From the NCBI GenBank assembly GCA_003990705.1, contig AP018320.1, positions 186,001 through 250,000 on the forward strand: 64,000 nucleotides of DNA, in the 5' to 3' direction. How positions within the stretch are numbered: the first letter of the stretch is position 1; the number at the start of each line of letters is the position of its first letter. Positions 41,531 through 50,424 of this stretch are shown here, piece by piece. The DNA is from Nostoc sp. HK-01 (GTDB lineage: Bacteria; Cyanobacteriota; Cyanobacteriia; Cyanobacteriales; Nostocaceae). The translations under genes and the position numbers were made by a program. The notes under the pieces are model-generated. The model was not told the origin of the DNA. It ran no database searches and worked only from the letters and a program-made list of their open reading frames with translations.

Positions 41531-44176
41531 CTATTCAGCTTCACCAATGAGCGTAAACCCTGACCACTCAAGAGGATTAGGATATTTTTTCATCGTCGTT
41601 AACATCGCTGTTCGTAGGGCAGTAGCTTTATCGGAGTGCTGCTGAAGGTTTTGATAAAATTCTGTCATCAGTAAGGCGGTGCTTGTATCTGGTATTTTCC
41701 ACAGAGTCACGATCACACTAGGCGCACCAACTGTTATTAAAGAACGAGACAAGCCAATAACTCCATCACCTGTGAGTGTACCTTGTCCTGTATCACAAGC
41801 ACTCAGAACTACTAATTCAGCATTGAGTTTTAATTTTGAATCTAAAATTTCTTTAGCTGTCAGCAAGCCGTTATCTTTACCATTCGGAGCAAGAACAATT
41901 GCACCTGGAATACCCAACTTTTGCACATCATCCAATAGACCGTGAGTAGCTAAATGAATTATTCTGGCACTGGGCATTTTTTGTAAGATGGCTGCTTTGG
42001 TAGGTTCGATGCCAAGGATAGCTTTAGTATTAAGAATTTCTGCAATTTTGATAGCTTCCTGTTCTGCTCCATCCAACTGAGTTAAGCCATATTTTCGACT
42101 CACCTGTGTTTCAATTTTTGGATTACCTACAACTAAAGCTCCTACACCGGAAACTTTTTGCCGTTGTTTATGAGTTAAATCTAGAACCTGGATGGCTGGA
42201 GCTGTTGAGATAATGTATTTTTCAATTAGATATTTACCATTAGTATCTTGAAGTGCTGGAAAGGGAATGAGAAATAAAGATGTGTGGGGTAGAAATATGA
42301 TCCGAGAGGATGGGTTAGTTGGCAAAAATTTTGCTATTGGTTGAATAAGGATTTGATGTAGATTTTCTAATGTTTTTCGGGTAATAATATCTTGATTTTT
42401 GTTGAGTTCATTCGGATTTTTCGGTATTATTGCTAAACTCCGCCCTCTCACACCGATTAATGTGCGGCTGTTAGAAACGAAGTCTTGTAAGGAAGTTTTT
42501 AGTGATTTGAGGTCAACTAGACGAAAGGAAATTTTTCCAGTTGGTTGAATAACCCAAATAAATAATTCTCGTTCCGAAATAATTGAATATTCTACAAGTG
42601 TTGCTTTTTGAGTTTGGGCAATTTCCTGAACTTGTTTGATGGTTGGTGGCAGTATAGTTGGTTGAGGATCAGAAGTGTCAGATAATCGCTTGGATAGCAG
42701 TTCTACATAGGCTCTTGCTCGTCCCCGTTCGGCAATTTCTAAAGCCTCTTCTATTCTGTTTTGAGCGATCAAGGCTCTTTGCAATGTGCGATAGGTATAG
42801 TCTTGGGTTTCAAAAATTGCCACTTTGTTGGCATCACTTAATCCCGGGCGTAAAGATTCCAACACTTCAATAGCTTTCTTAAGTTTCTCTGTTGCTCTTT
42901 GGTAACTACCAGTCTGCAAATAAGCACTACCAATATTGTTGAGGGTAGTGCCAATATTCGGGCGATCGCCTACTTCTGTATAAATTTCTAAAGCTTGCTG
43001 GTAATATTCTAAAGCTTTGGCGTGTTGACCTTGGTCAAGGTAGACATTACCTCTATTGTTCAGGGTTGTTGCTCTTCCCCTACTGTCATTGGCTTCAGTT
43101 TTTACCGCCAACGCTTGTTGATAAACTTTTAATGCTTCTGGATACTTACCCAGATTACGATAAGCAGCACCAATGCTATTTAATGTAGTTCCTTCACCTA
43201 CTTTATCTTGAATTTCTTGACGAATTTTTAAGGCTTGTTCATAGTAATTGAGTGCTGTTTCATACTGGTGCTGTAAATCGTAAATTTCTCCAATATTGTT
43301 GAGAGTTGTAGCGATAAGAGGGCGTTTGCCCAGTTGCTTAAGGATTTCTAAAGCTTGTTGATATTGTTCTAATGCTTTTGAGTACTGACCTAAATTGCGA
43401 TAAAGTACCCCAATATTGTTAAGAGTTGTACCTTCACCCGTCTTGTCCTTTACATCTTGAAGTAGGTTTAAAGCTTGCTGATAAACTTCCAGTGCTTCGG
43501 AATATTGACCTAGATTATCGTAAACTCCGCCAATGTTATTCAGCGATGTACCTTCACCAGACTTATCAAGAACACTTTTGAATAAGATCAAAGCTTGTCG
43601 GTAAACTTCCAATGCTTTTTGATATTGGCTGAGATTGCGATAAGTCGTACCAATATTGTTGAGCAGTGTTGCTTGTCCACGACGGTCGTTGAATTCTTGT
43701 TTAATAGCCAAGGCTTGCTGGTAAAAATCTAATGCTTGTTCATATTGAGAAAGATTGTTGTAAACTAAACCCAAATTATTAAAAGTTGTTCCAATAGCTA
43801 CTTTATCTTGACCTTCTTTTAAAAGTGCTAAGGCTTGCTGTAACGATACAAGTGATTGTTGATATTGTCCTAAATTTCTATAAGCCAACCCAATATAGTT
43901 AAGAACTGTTCCTTGGCTAAAGCTGTCATTAACTCTTTGATATATAGTCAATGCAGATTGCCAAGATTTGATTGCGGTATCAAATTGACTTTTTTCAGAT
44001 TGTTCAATTCCTTGATTTACTAGATCGTTTGCTTTTATGATTGAATCTTGAGGTGTTTGGGCTAATACTTGCAAATTCAGAGTATAGAATTGTGGGTAGA
44101 GAAATGCAAAAGTTACACTACCGATACTGGATAATAAAAAAATTAGGAATATCAAGCCTATTTTTTTGTAATGCAT
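41531..44176 (-). CDS. Secreted TPR-CHAT protease-like protein
   Basis: 881 residues. The leader MHYKKIGLIFLIFLLSSIGS predicts a signal peptide or anchor. About nine regular TPR units (GTTLNNIGVLYRNLGQY-type) run from residue 55 to 430. CHAT domain: His745 in LATHGLLDD and Cys794 in LSACDTGQG. It lies 132 bases after the caspase gene at 44309 on the same strand, in an order opposite to the first pair (here caspase first), so protease and caspase are co-expressed again. Confidence 0.88.
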   Translation of the reverse strand: MHYKKIGLIFLIFLLSSIGSVTFAFLYPQFYTLNLQVLAQTPQDSIIKANDLVNQGIEQSEKSQFDTAIKSWQSALTIYQRVNDSFSQGTVLNYIGLAYRNLGQYQQSLVSLQQALALLKEGQDKVAIGTTFNNLGLVYNNLSQYEQALDFYQQALAIKQEFNDRRGQATLLNNIGTTYRNLSQYQKALEVYRQALILFKSVLDKSGEGTSLNNIGGVYDNLGQYSEALEVYQQALNLLQDVKDKTGEGTTLNNIGVLYRNLGQYSKALEQYQQALEILKQLGKRPLIATTLNNIGEIYDLQHQYETALNYYEQALKIRQEIQDKVGEGTTLNSIGAAYRNLGKYPEALKVYQQALAVKTEANDSRGRATTLNNRGNVYLDQGQHAKALEYYQQALEIYTEVGDRPNIGTTLNNIGSAYLQTGSYQRATEKLKKAIEVLESLRPGLSDANKVAIFETQDYTYRTLQRALIAQNRIEEALEIAERGRARAYVELLSKRLSDTSDPQPTILPPTIKQVQEIAQTQKATLVEYSIISERELFIWVIQPTGKISFRLVDLKSLKTSLQDFVSNSRTLIGVRGRSLAIIPKNPNELNKNQDIITRKTLENLHQILIQPIAKFLPTNPSSRIIFLPHTSLFLIPFPALQDTNGKYLIEKYIISTAPAIQVLDLTHKQRQKVSGVGALVVGNPKIETQVSRKYGLTQLDGAEQEAIKIAEILNTKAILGIEPTKAAILQKMPSARIIHLATHGLLDDVQKLGIPGAIVLAPNGKDNGLLTAKEILDSKLKLNAELVVLSACDTGQGTLTGDGVIGLSRSLITVGAPSVIVTLWKIPDTSTALLMTEFYQNLQQHSDKATALRTAMLTTMKKYPNPLEWSGFTLIGEAE

Positions 44177-44308
44177 AGCTTTCTTAGAATCATGAATGTT
44201 AGCAATAAGAACGTATACTCTGTAGTGAGCGCTAAATTAGCCTAATAAGAGCTAAAGCGCTGACTAAATGGCACTTAAAAGACAGATTGTGGAGTAATTA
44301 TTGCACTA

Positions 44309-46525
44309 TCAAACAACCTCAAAAGTAATTGACATAGCTGCCATCTGCCTAGTATCAATTCTCTTGACTTCTTCATTTAAACCACTGCCACCGCGAGTAC
44401 CTGCTGCTAAATCATCAAGTAAATTACCAATTACCTCTGTTGGTTCATTGGGACTAATTGCTCCTTTGCTGTTTCCTCCCCGTAATGCAAAATTCCGTAA
44501 AACTTGCAATGCCTTTTTTAAAGGACTAGCGCTGGAAATTATCAGCACTTCTGCTACTCCTTGTGGTGCTTGAGTTACAAGGGTGAAATTACTATCATTG
44601 GGATCAGGTACTAACAGTGTTTGTCCAGCTTTCACTCGTGTTACATCATCTGTTGCTGTCCATTCATTAGGAAAAATTACAGACATTTCACCAGTGGGGT
44701 CAATTACCAATATGCTGACATAGAGGTCACGATTCTCATTGTTGGCAACCTGGAACTGTACTTGCGTCCCTAAAGGTAATTTACTTGCATCGCTGGGCAA
44801 TTGAGGAAGAGGTTGATGAGCCACAGAACCTTTACTAATGCTGCCACGAACGGCTAAGGTGCTAGCAATAAGTTTCTGCCCTTCCTGGCGACGCATGGAA
44901 GCAGTGACATTTAGGCGCGATGAATCTGTATTCAAGGTTAACTTGACAATTCGCGCTGCTAATAAAGATTTAAACTTGGATTGCAATCGACTAATTGCAT
45001 CGGTAACACTTTCACCTGGAGTCTTAAAAGAATCAGGAATCACTTCCAAACTGGGGGTAAATAAACCCACGCTACCTACAGGAGGAATATTTGCTACTTT
45101 TTGTCGCTGAAAATCTTGAATATAAGCATTGGTCATTCGACCCAGTATGTACTGTACTTCTTTTTGTAGTAGAGGTACAGCCTCTATTCGCCTGATTGCT
45201 TGTAAAGCTTGCTTCGCTGCTTGGGTGTCCTTCTCCAAAGAAGGGTCAAGTCCAATAGTTAAGCTGACATCGCTGGGAATTCCCCGGATTTCTTCTTGCA
45301 ACAAAGTTCCCTGCTGGGCATTTCCCAAAAGTTTACCTTGTCCTTTTAACCCAGAACGTGATTCTAATTCCACCTGTCCTCGTTGCTTACCTTTAGGATC
45401 TACAACATTTAGCACTGCACCCTTTTCAAAAGCTTTTAAACTTTCTGCATTCACACCACCTAACCAAACTTGTGCGCGATCACCATCTACTCCCAAAATG
45501 ACCGCTTCAGATGGTGGTGTTTGTTGATCAATTAAGTATGTTGGACGCTTATCATTATTGCTGTTAGGCTTGGTTTCAAATTGTAAATCTTGACGATTAC
45601 CATTTTCATATGCCAACTGCTTCACACTACGAGCGACATTAACCATAGCAGTACCTAAAGGCTCACTTCTGGTTTGCTGCCAAAGATACTGAGTTAATGC
45701 ATAAGTAAATGCACCAGTATGAAACTCATCGACAACGAGCTCGGTAGCCAACTGATCTTCCTTAGCCGCAGCAATTGCCACTCCTTCAGCAATACCTGCT
45801 CTGCGCAGTTTGATAAATTCTTGCGGTGAAAGATTTAACCGTGATAGCCACTGACGCTGGTACTCAAATTCTTCTGAGGAAGCTTGAAGTTGATATTCAG
45901 TTGCAGTTGCACGTATCACTAAATTTCCTCTAGTGCCCGCTCCAGCATAACAGCAATCGAGAACTGCCGTGACATTTTCTGTTTGTAAGGCTGATACCAG
46001 TAAGAATAAAGTATGTGCCATGATAGTTTCGTTGAAAACGCCACCTTTGGAAGGGAATTCTGGTGGTAATGCTGCATCAAATGGGACAAAACTAGTATTT
46101 AATCCATTAGGACGGTCACTGTCGGGGTCAACTACTTTCGAACCATGGCCAGAAAAGTGAAATACCACCACATCTCCTGGCTTGGCTTGCTTAATCAGGT
46201 GTTCCTCAAATCCCATAAGGATACCTTTACGGGTAGCTTTTGCATCAGTCAGTGTGAGAATATCTTGAGGATGAAAGCCAAACTTGTTAATCAACAGCTG
46301 TTTTTGTAAATCAACATCGTTGGCACAACCGCGCAAGGATGGGAAATCATTTGTTGAAGAATACTCATTAATTCCTACAAGCAAAGCTAATTTGCGTCGC
46401 GTGCTTTGAGCCAATACGCGGGCATAATTATCACCTCGGTGCTGAATATCCAACTGACTTAAACCTAAAGCTGCCAAAAGCGAACCTGTAGACTGTAAAA
46501 AATGACGTCGTTTAAATTGGGGCAT
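44309..46525 (-). CDS. Caspase-like protein (peptidase C14, metacaspase/orthocaspase type)
   Basis: 738 residues, a paralogue of the protein at 30423. The N-terminus MPQFKRRHFLQSTGSLLAAL is Tat-like. Catalytic His127 is in HFSGHGS and the Cys in VLDCCYAG (C192). The C-terminal half repeats the beta-rich and DUF4384-like architecture (VIFPNEWTATDDV near residue 615) and ends SMTFEVV-like (AAMSITFEVV). First gene of a two-gene unit with the TPR-CHAT gene; promoter element at 46632-46664. Confidence 0.88.
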   Translation of the reverse strand: MPQFKRRHFLQSTGSLLAALGLSQLDIQHRGDNYARVLAQSTRRKLALLVGINEYSSTNDFPSLRGCANDVDLQKQLLINKFGFHPQDILTLTDAKATRKGILMGFEEHLIKQAKPGDVVVFHFSGHGSKVVDPDSDRPNGLNTSFVPFDAALPPEFPSKGGVFNETIMAHTLFLLVSALQTENVTAVLDCCYAGAGTRGNLVIRATATEYQLQASSEEFEYQRQWLSRLNLSPQEFIKLRRAGIAEGVAIAAAKEDQLATELVVDEFHTGAFTYALTQYLWQQTRSEPLGTAMVNVARSVKQLAYENGNRQDLQFETKPNSNNDKRPTYLIDQQTPPSEAVILGVDGDRAQVWLGGVNAESLKAFEKGAVLNVVDPKGKQRGQVELESRSGLKGQGKLLGNAQQGTLLQEEIRGIPSDVSLTIGLDPSLEKDTQAAKQALQAIRRIEAVPLLQKEVQYILGRMTNAYIQDFQRQKVANIPPVGSVGLFTPSLEVIPDSFKTPGESVTDAISRLQSKFKSLLAARIVKLTLNTDSSRLNVTASMRRQEGQKLIASTLAVRGSISKGSVAHQPLPQLPSDASKLPLGTQVQFQVANNENRDLYVSILVIDPTGEMSVIFPNEWTATDDVTRVKAGQTLLVPDPNDSNFTLVTQAPQGVAEVLIISSASPLKKALQVLRNFALRGGNSKGAISPNEPTEVIGNLLDDLAAGTRGGSGLNEEVKRIDTRQMAAMSITFEVV

Positions 46526-47198
46526 AATTAACTGTTCCTGATTCTATGTAATCTAAGCCAACTAGGGCAAGCGGCAATACAAAGAAAGCAACTTGCGCTC
46601 AGAGGAAATTAGCAGTTAGCTTGCTCAATTACTATATATTTCTCAGCACCATGTAAATTATGCAAAATTTTATGCTAGCCACACATGAGGTAAGGTTCTT
46701 AGAATTAGGGGTAAAAGTGGCCAAGCTGTCACAAGCCGCTATGCAAGCCATGAAATCCTTATAACGCAAGGATTTCAGAAAAATTTTTCGGTTTTGAGAT
46801 GCCGACAGCATTTGACGTACCAAAATACTCTAGGAAGGGCTGTACCAATTAAACCATACGATTTTTTAGAGCCTGAAACCCTTATGGCTACGTAACAAAA
46901 TGCTGTGCCAAATAACTTAGACTTCAATTGATACAGCCAAAACAAGCTTTTTCTCTGGTTTTTGGTAAAAAGAGCAATTTTATTTTTGTAAGTCTTTCCT
47001 AGCATGACTTACAGCCGTTGCGTGGCGGCTCGTGTCAGACTCGCTACTTTTACCCCAATTACTCTGTTTCTTAAGTTCGTAATTCGTCATTACAGATTTA
47101 ATTACGAATTACCTTACACTCTGATGTCTCAACGAACAACCTTTTGCGTAAGTCCTGCAAAAAGTGCATAAGGTCAGTGAGTCTGGAATTAAGAATCA
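46526..47198. other. Gap between divergent units, no gene seen
   Basis: It holds the caspase promoter element at 46632 and a dyad (GTAATTCG...CGAATTAC near 47078-47110). ORFs on either strand lack family features. A partial TGCATAA-containing sequence near 47166 precedes the sigma-like gene but lacks the full spacing. Confidence 0.4.
46632..46664 (-). promoter_or_regulatory. Shared island promoter element, copy 3
   Basis: Minus strand: TGCATAA, 13 bp, then GAGAAATATATAG, 107 bases before the caspase start. Confidence 0.55.
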
Positions 47199-48629
47199 AT
47201 GTCAGGCGATACTGCTGTTGATGGTTTAGTTCAAATACTTATGGGTGTGGCATCACGATATTGGCAGCTAGTGAAAATTGATGGAGCAGGACGGCGACAG
47301 GTTCAGGAAATTAGTCCAGCTAAGGCGTTTTTTATAGATGTGTTCGCCATTGCAGATGATATAGATTGTTATGTCCCAGATATAAAAGTCCAACTACAAC
47401 TGCTGCAACTATCGCGGGATGCGTCTGCTGATAGATGGTTATTAGCACAACGTTGTTTACTTTGTTTCATATCATGGCAAATTGAGCAAGTTTGCTTACA
47501 ATTGGCAGCTAATTTTGGAAGTGTTCATGGTTTCAGTTGTGCTGATTTGCTGCCTTACGTCCTAGATGATGATGGCAGGTTACAACCGAATGGCACTTAT
47601 CAATCTCTTTCTCAAAAGATTTTGCAAAGTTTTGATCCACAACAAAGCAATCTCACAACCTGGACAACTACCAGAGTCAAACATGATGCTGCACTTAATC
47701 AATTTTTGCTGGAGTGCGGAGTTTATATGGTAAGTGACTGGGCAATTCTTAACGATACTCGACCTCAGCAGCTAGAGCGGATTTTTAGAGATTTTTATGC
47801 TTTAACACCTCCAGAAATTCAACAAGCGCAACAGCTTTTGGAAAGCTACCATGCTGTTTATCGTACAGCGCGCTTGCAACAGCGATCGCAGCGAATAGGA
47901 GGAAAATGTAGCACACCGACAACACAGCAACTACAACAAATCGCCACTCTCCTCCAGATTAAAGCTAGTCTCACTCTCAATAGTGAGACTGTGATGACAC
48001 AACTGCAAAAACTTGCTACTCAACTAAGAGAATACCGGATTCATGTGCGAGGTGGAGCATTACCAACAAAATCTCTAGATACTATTACTGGTGATGAGTA
48101 TATTGACACTACCAAAGCATTAGATAATGAAGATGAACAGACAGAGTTTTTACAATTATATCGCCCCCAATTTCTGGCTTGTTTAGAACAAGCATTGGCT
48201 ATAGTGACTCAATCACGGGTAAATAGATTACAACAGAAAAAGGGTGAAAAAGCCAAAAAGTTTTTGCAAGCACTCAAGTTATTTCACTGTCAAAATTTAC
48301 GTATGACAGAAATTGCTGACAGCATGGGATTACGCGCCCAAGATGCAGTAACTCGTTTGCTAAAACTAAAAGAATTTCGTGCTGATGTTAGACAACAGCT
48401 TTTATTATTGTTATGTGATCGCGTTTTTGATTTAGCAAAAAACTATTCTCACCCAGACAGACTGACAACTTTAGAACAGCAAATTAAACTTGCTCTTGAC
48501 GAACAAATTACTCAGGTTATAAAAGAAGCAGAAAATCAATCTCAAACAGCAAAAATCAACACAATAGAAAATGGTCTGTTTAGTGAAAGACTCTGCCGTT
48601 ATCTTGATTCACTTAATGAGGAAATATGA
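47199..48629 (+). CDS. Sigma-like/HTH protein of CHAT clusters
   Basis: 476 residues. The C-terminal helices with an HTH at about 369-390 (MTEIADSMGLRAQDAVTRLL) resemble sigma-70 region 4, and the segment FLQALKLFHCQNLR before it fits the preceding linker. The N-terminal 200 residues are helical (FIDVFAIADDIDCYVPDIKV). Proteins of this type lie upstream of DUF1822 in cyanobacterial CHAT clusters (recalled). It overlaps the DUF1822 gene by four bases. It is the best candidate reader of the shared island promoter element, but that is inference. It might instead be an HTH regulator without sigma activity. Confidence 0.65.
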   Translation: MSGDTAVDGLVQILMGVASRYWQLVKIDGAGRRQVQEISPAKAFFIDVFAIADDIDCYVPDIKVQLQLLQLSRDASADRWLLAQRCLLCFISWQIEQVCLQLAANFGSVHGFSCADLLPYVLDDDGRLQPNGTYQSLSQKILQSFDPQQSNLTTWTTTRVKHDAALNQFLLECGVYMVSDWAILNDTRPQQLERIFRDFYALTPPEIQQAQQLLESYHAVYRTARLQQRSQRIGGKCSTPTTQQLQQIATLLQIKASLTLNSETVMTQLQKLATQLREYRIHVRGGALPTKSLDTITGDEYIDTTKALDNEDEQTEFLQLYRPQFLACLEQALAIVTQSRVNRLQQKKGEKAKKFLQALKLFHCQNLRMTEIADSMGLRAQDAVTRLLKLKEFRADVRQQLLLLLCDRVFDLAKNYSHPDRLTTLEQQIKLALDEQITQVIKEAENQSQTAKINTIENGLFSERLCRYLDSLNEEI

Positions 48630-49966
48630 CTAATTTATCCCAAAATACTCCACAGATGCGGCTAGATTTTGAATCTTTACCAACAGCCGCCATTACTCTC
48701 TCTGCCGCTCAAATTACTCAAGCAGTAGAACTCAGTAGTAAAATCAAAAATTCGTCTCAGCAGTGGCAAATTTATATTCATGCTTTGGCGTTATGCGCTT
48801 TTGAAGAATGGTTAGCAGAACGGGCTAATTCTCTGACAATTAACCGGGAAAGATGTACAACTTTCCAGCCAGTGCTTGCGAAGGCGATCGCGGCTGTGGC
48901 AAATTTATATGTAGGTAAATTTAAAGTTTGTTTAATTAGCACTGGTAGCCTGACTGACGATCAAATTTATTTACCGCAAGCAGTTGTAGATTTACCAGAA
49001 TATATTCCTCATTTTTATGTGTGGGTGGAAGTTTTAGAAGAAGAAGATGCAGCACTTATTTCGGGTTTTTTATCCTATCAGCAGTTGAGAGAATACCAGA
49101 AAAAAGTTAATTTACAATCAACAGAAGATTGGAATTATCAAATACCTGCGAGTTGGTTTGAGAATAATGCAGACCGCTTATTATTATACTTGCGTTGTCT
49201 AGAACCAGAGACAATTGCCTTACCATCTAAAAACGAAAATACACAGATTTTATCGACAATCCAAAATGACTTACTAGCATTGTTACCCCAATTGCAATCT
49301 CCTGGAACAGAACTATGGCAAGTATTGACTTGGGAACAGGGAAAGGTAGTGTTGACTCATCCAGAGTTGCTGAATTGGATTGATAATTTACAGCAGCAAA
49401 CACACACGTCTTTAGTTAGTGACAGCTTAAAAGATTTACTAAAATTGTTGACAGAGCCAGCGCTGAATGTGGGACGTTGGTTGTGGGATGAATTAGATGA
49501 ATTAGCAGAGGAATTTTCCTGGCGATTATTGCCGAGTTTAACACCGACGGCGGCCATGCGAAGTGCTACAGAAGAGTTTCCAGCTATTATTAACGAACTT
49601 CAGCAGCGAGGTTTGGAAATTCCACCTATAGCGCGGGGTGCGTATCAAGATTTTCTCTTAACAGCAATTCCACTGCGGTTGTATGCTGTGACATGGCATT
49701 TATTAGCAGAATCAGAACCGAATTTATGGACATTATTGTTAATTCTTGGTACAGCTTCTCACACAGCTTTACCGGCTCATTTAAAACTGCGGGTGAGTGA
49801 CCAAACTGGGGTTTTAGTAGAACGGGGTATAAATCCACAACAGGGTGATTCTTATTTATTTACACGTGTGGTTGGGAATTGGGATGAGAAGTTTTTGGTG
49901 AGCGTAACTTTAACAGATGGTGTTGAGGTAAACTTACCTCCATTTACATTTTCTTTTAGGCGTTAG
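48626..49966 (+). CDS. DUF1822 family protein
   Basis: 446 residues, full length for DUF1822. Characteristic blocks are IYIHALALCAFEEWLAERAN, KFKVCLISTGSLTDDQIYLP, and EYIPHFYVWVEVLEEEDAAL. The C-terminal part (YLFTRVVGNWDEKFLVSVTL) is beta-rich. It is translationally coupled to the sigma-like gene. In cyanobacteria the pair often precedes CHAT-CHASE2 and DUF928 genes, as here. A role as partner or anti-sigma-like factor is possible but not shown. Confidence 0.85.
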   Translation: MTNLSQNTPQMRLDFESLPTAAITLSAAQITQAVELSSKIKNSSQQWQIYIHALALCAFEEWLAERANSLTINRERCTTFQPVLAKAIAAVANLYVGKFKVCLISTGSLTDDQIYLPQAVVDLPEYIPHFYVWVEVLEEEDAALISGFLSYQQLREYQKKVNLQSTEDWNYQIPASWFENNADRLLLYLRCLEPETIALPSKNENTQILSTIQNDLLALLPQLQSPGTELWQVLTWEQGKVVLTHPELLNWIDNLQQQTHTSLVSDSLKDLLKLLTEPALNVGRWLWDELDELAEEFSWRLLPSLTPTAAMRSATEEFPAIINELQQRGLEIPPIARGAYQDFLLTAIPLRLYAVTWHLLAESEPNLWTLLLILGTASHTALPAHLKLRVSDQTGVLVERGINPQQGDSYLFTRVVGNWDEKFLVSVTLTDGVEVNLPPFTFSFRR

Positions 49967-50424
49967 CTTGAGGTTATCTGGTTACATTTTTTGTAACAAA
50001 AATCTCGCATATAGATTTGTTTATGCGCTGAAATAAATTGGTTATTTGGGGTAAAAATTGCTGTCTTCGCAGTGGAGCAAAGCCCATTTCGTAACTTGCT
50101 TCTCGTCGAAGGCAAGTATTAGGAATTATGAATTATTGTAACGACTGAAGTTGAGAGCTTGAAATAAGGATACTATGCGTTTTTATGTTTCCATTGGTCA
50201 ATCAAGGGGCTTGTACCTATTTAATTACGAATTAGGAATTTAGTAATTATCTTGTTATGTTTTCTTAAAAATCATCTTCTGTAGTGTATCAAAACTTATT
50301 TGTGACAAGCCTTTGTAGATTAAATTTGGCGCAGCAACAAAATTTTTGCATAACCTCCCCAAGCGTGAGAGATATAGAGGATTAGACAGTAAATTCTCTC
50401 ACACTGCTTGGAGGAGGGCTTCTC
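49967..50424. other. Gap before TPR-CHAT gene
   Basis: No gene. It contains dispersed-repeat-like sequence near 50060-50120 and the shared promoter element at 50347-50379. Confidence 0.4.
50347..50379 (+). promoter_or_regulatory. Shared island promoter element, copy 4
   Basis: TGCATAA, 13 bp, then GAGAGATATAGAG, 45 bases before the TPR-CHAT start codon. Confidence 0.6.

Noticed and set aside
47166-47190. Seventh copy of the island promoter element before the sigma-like gene
   Set aside because: TGCATAA is followed by GAG after only 7 bases and the ATATA part is missing, so it does not fit the pattern.
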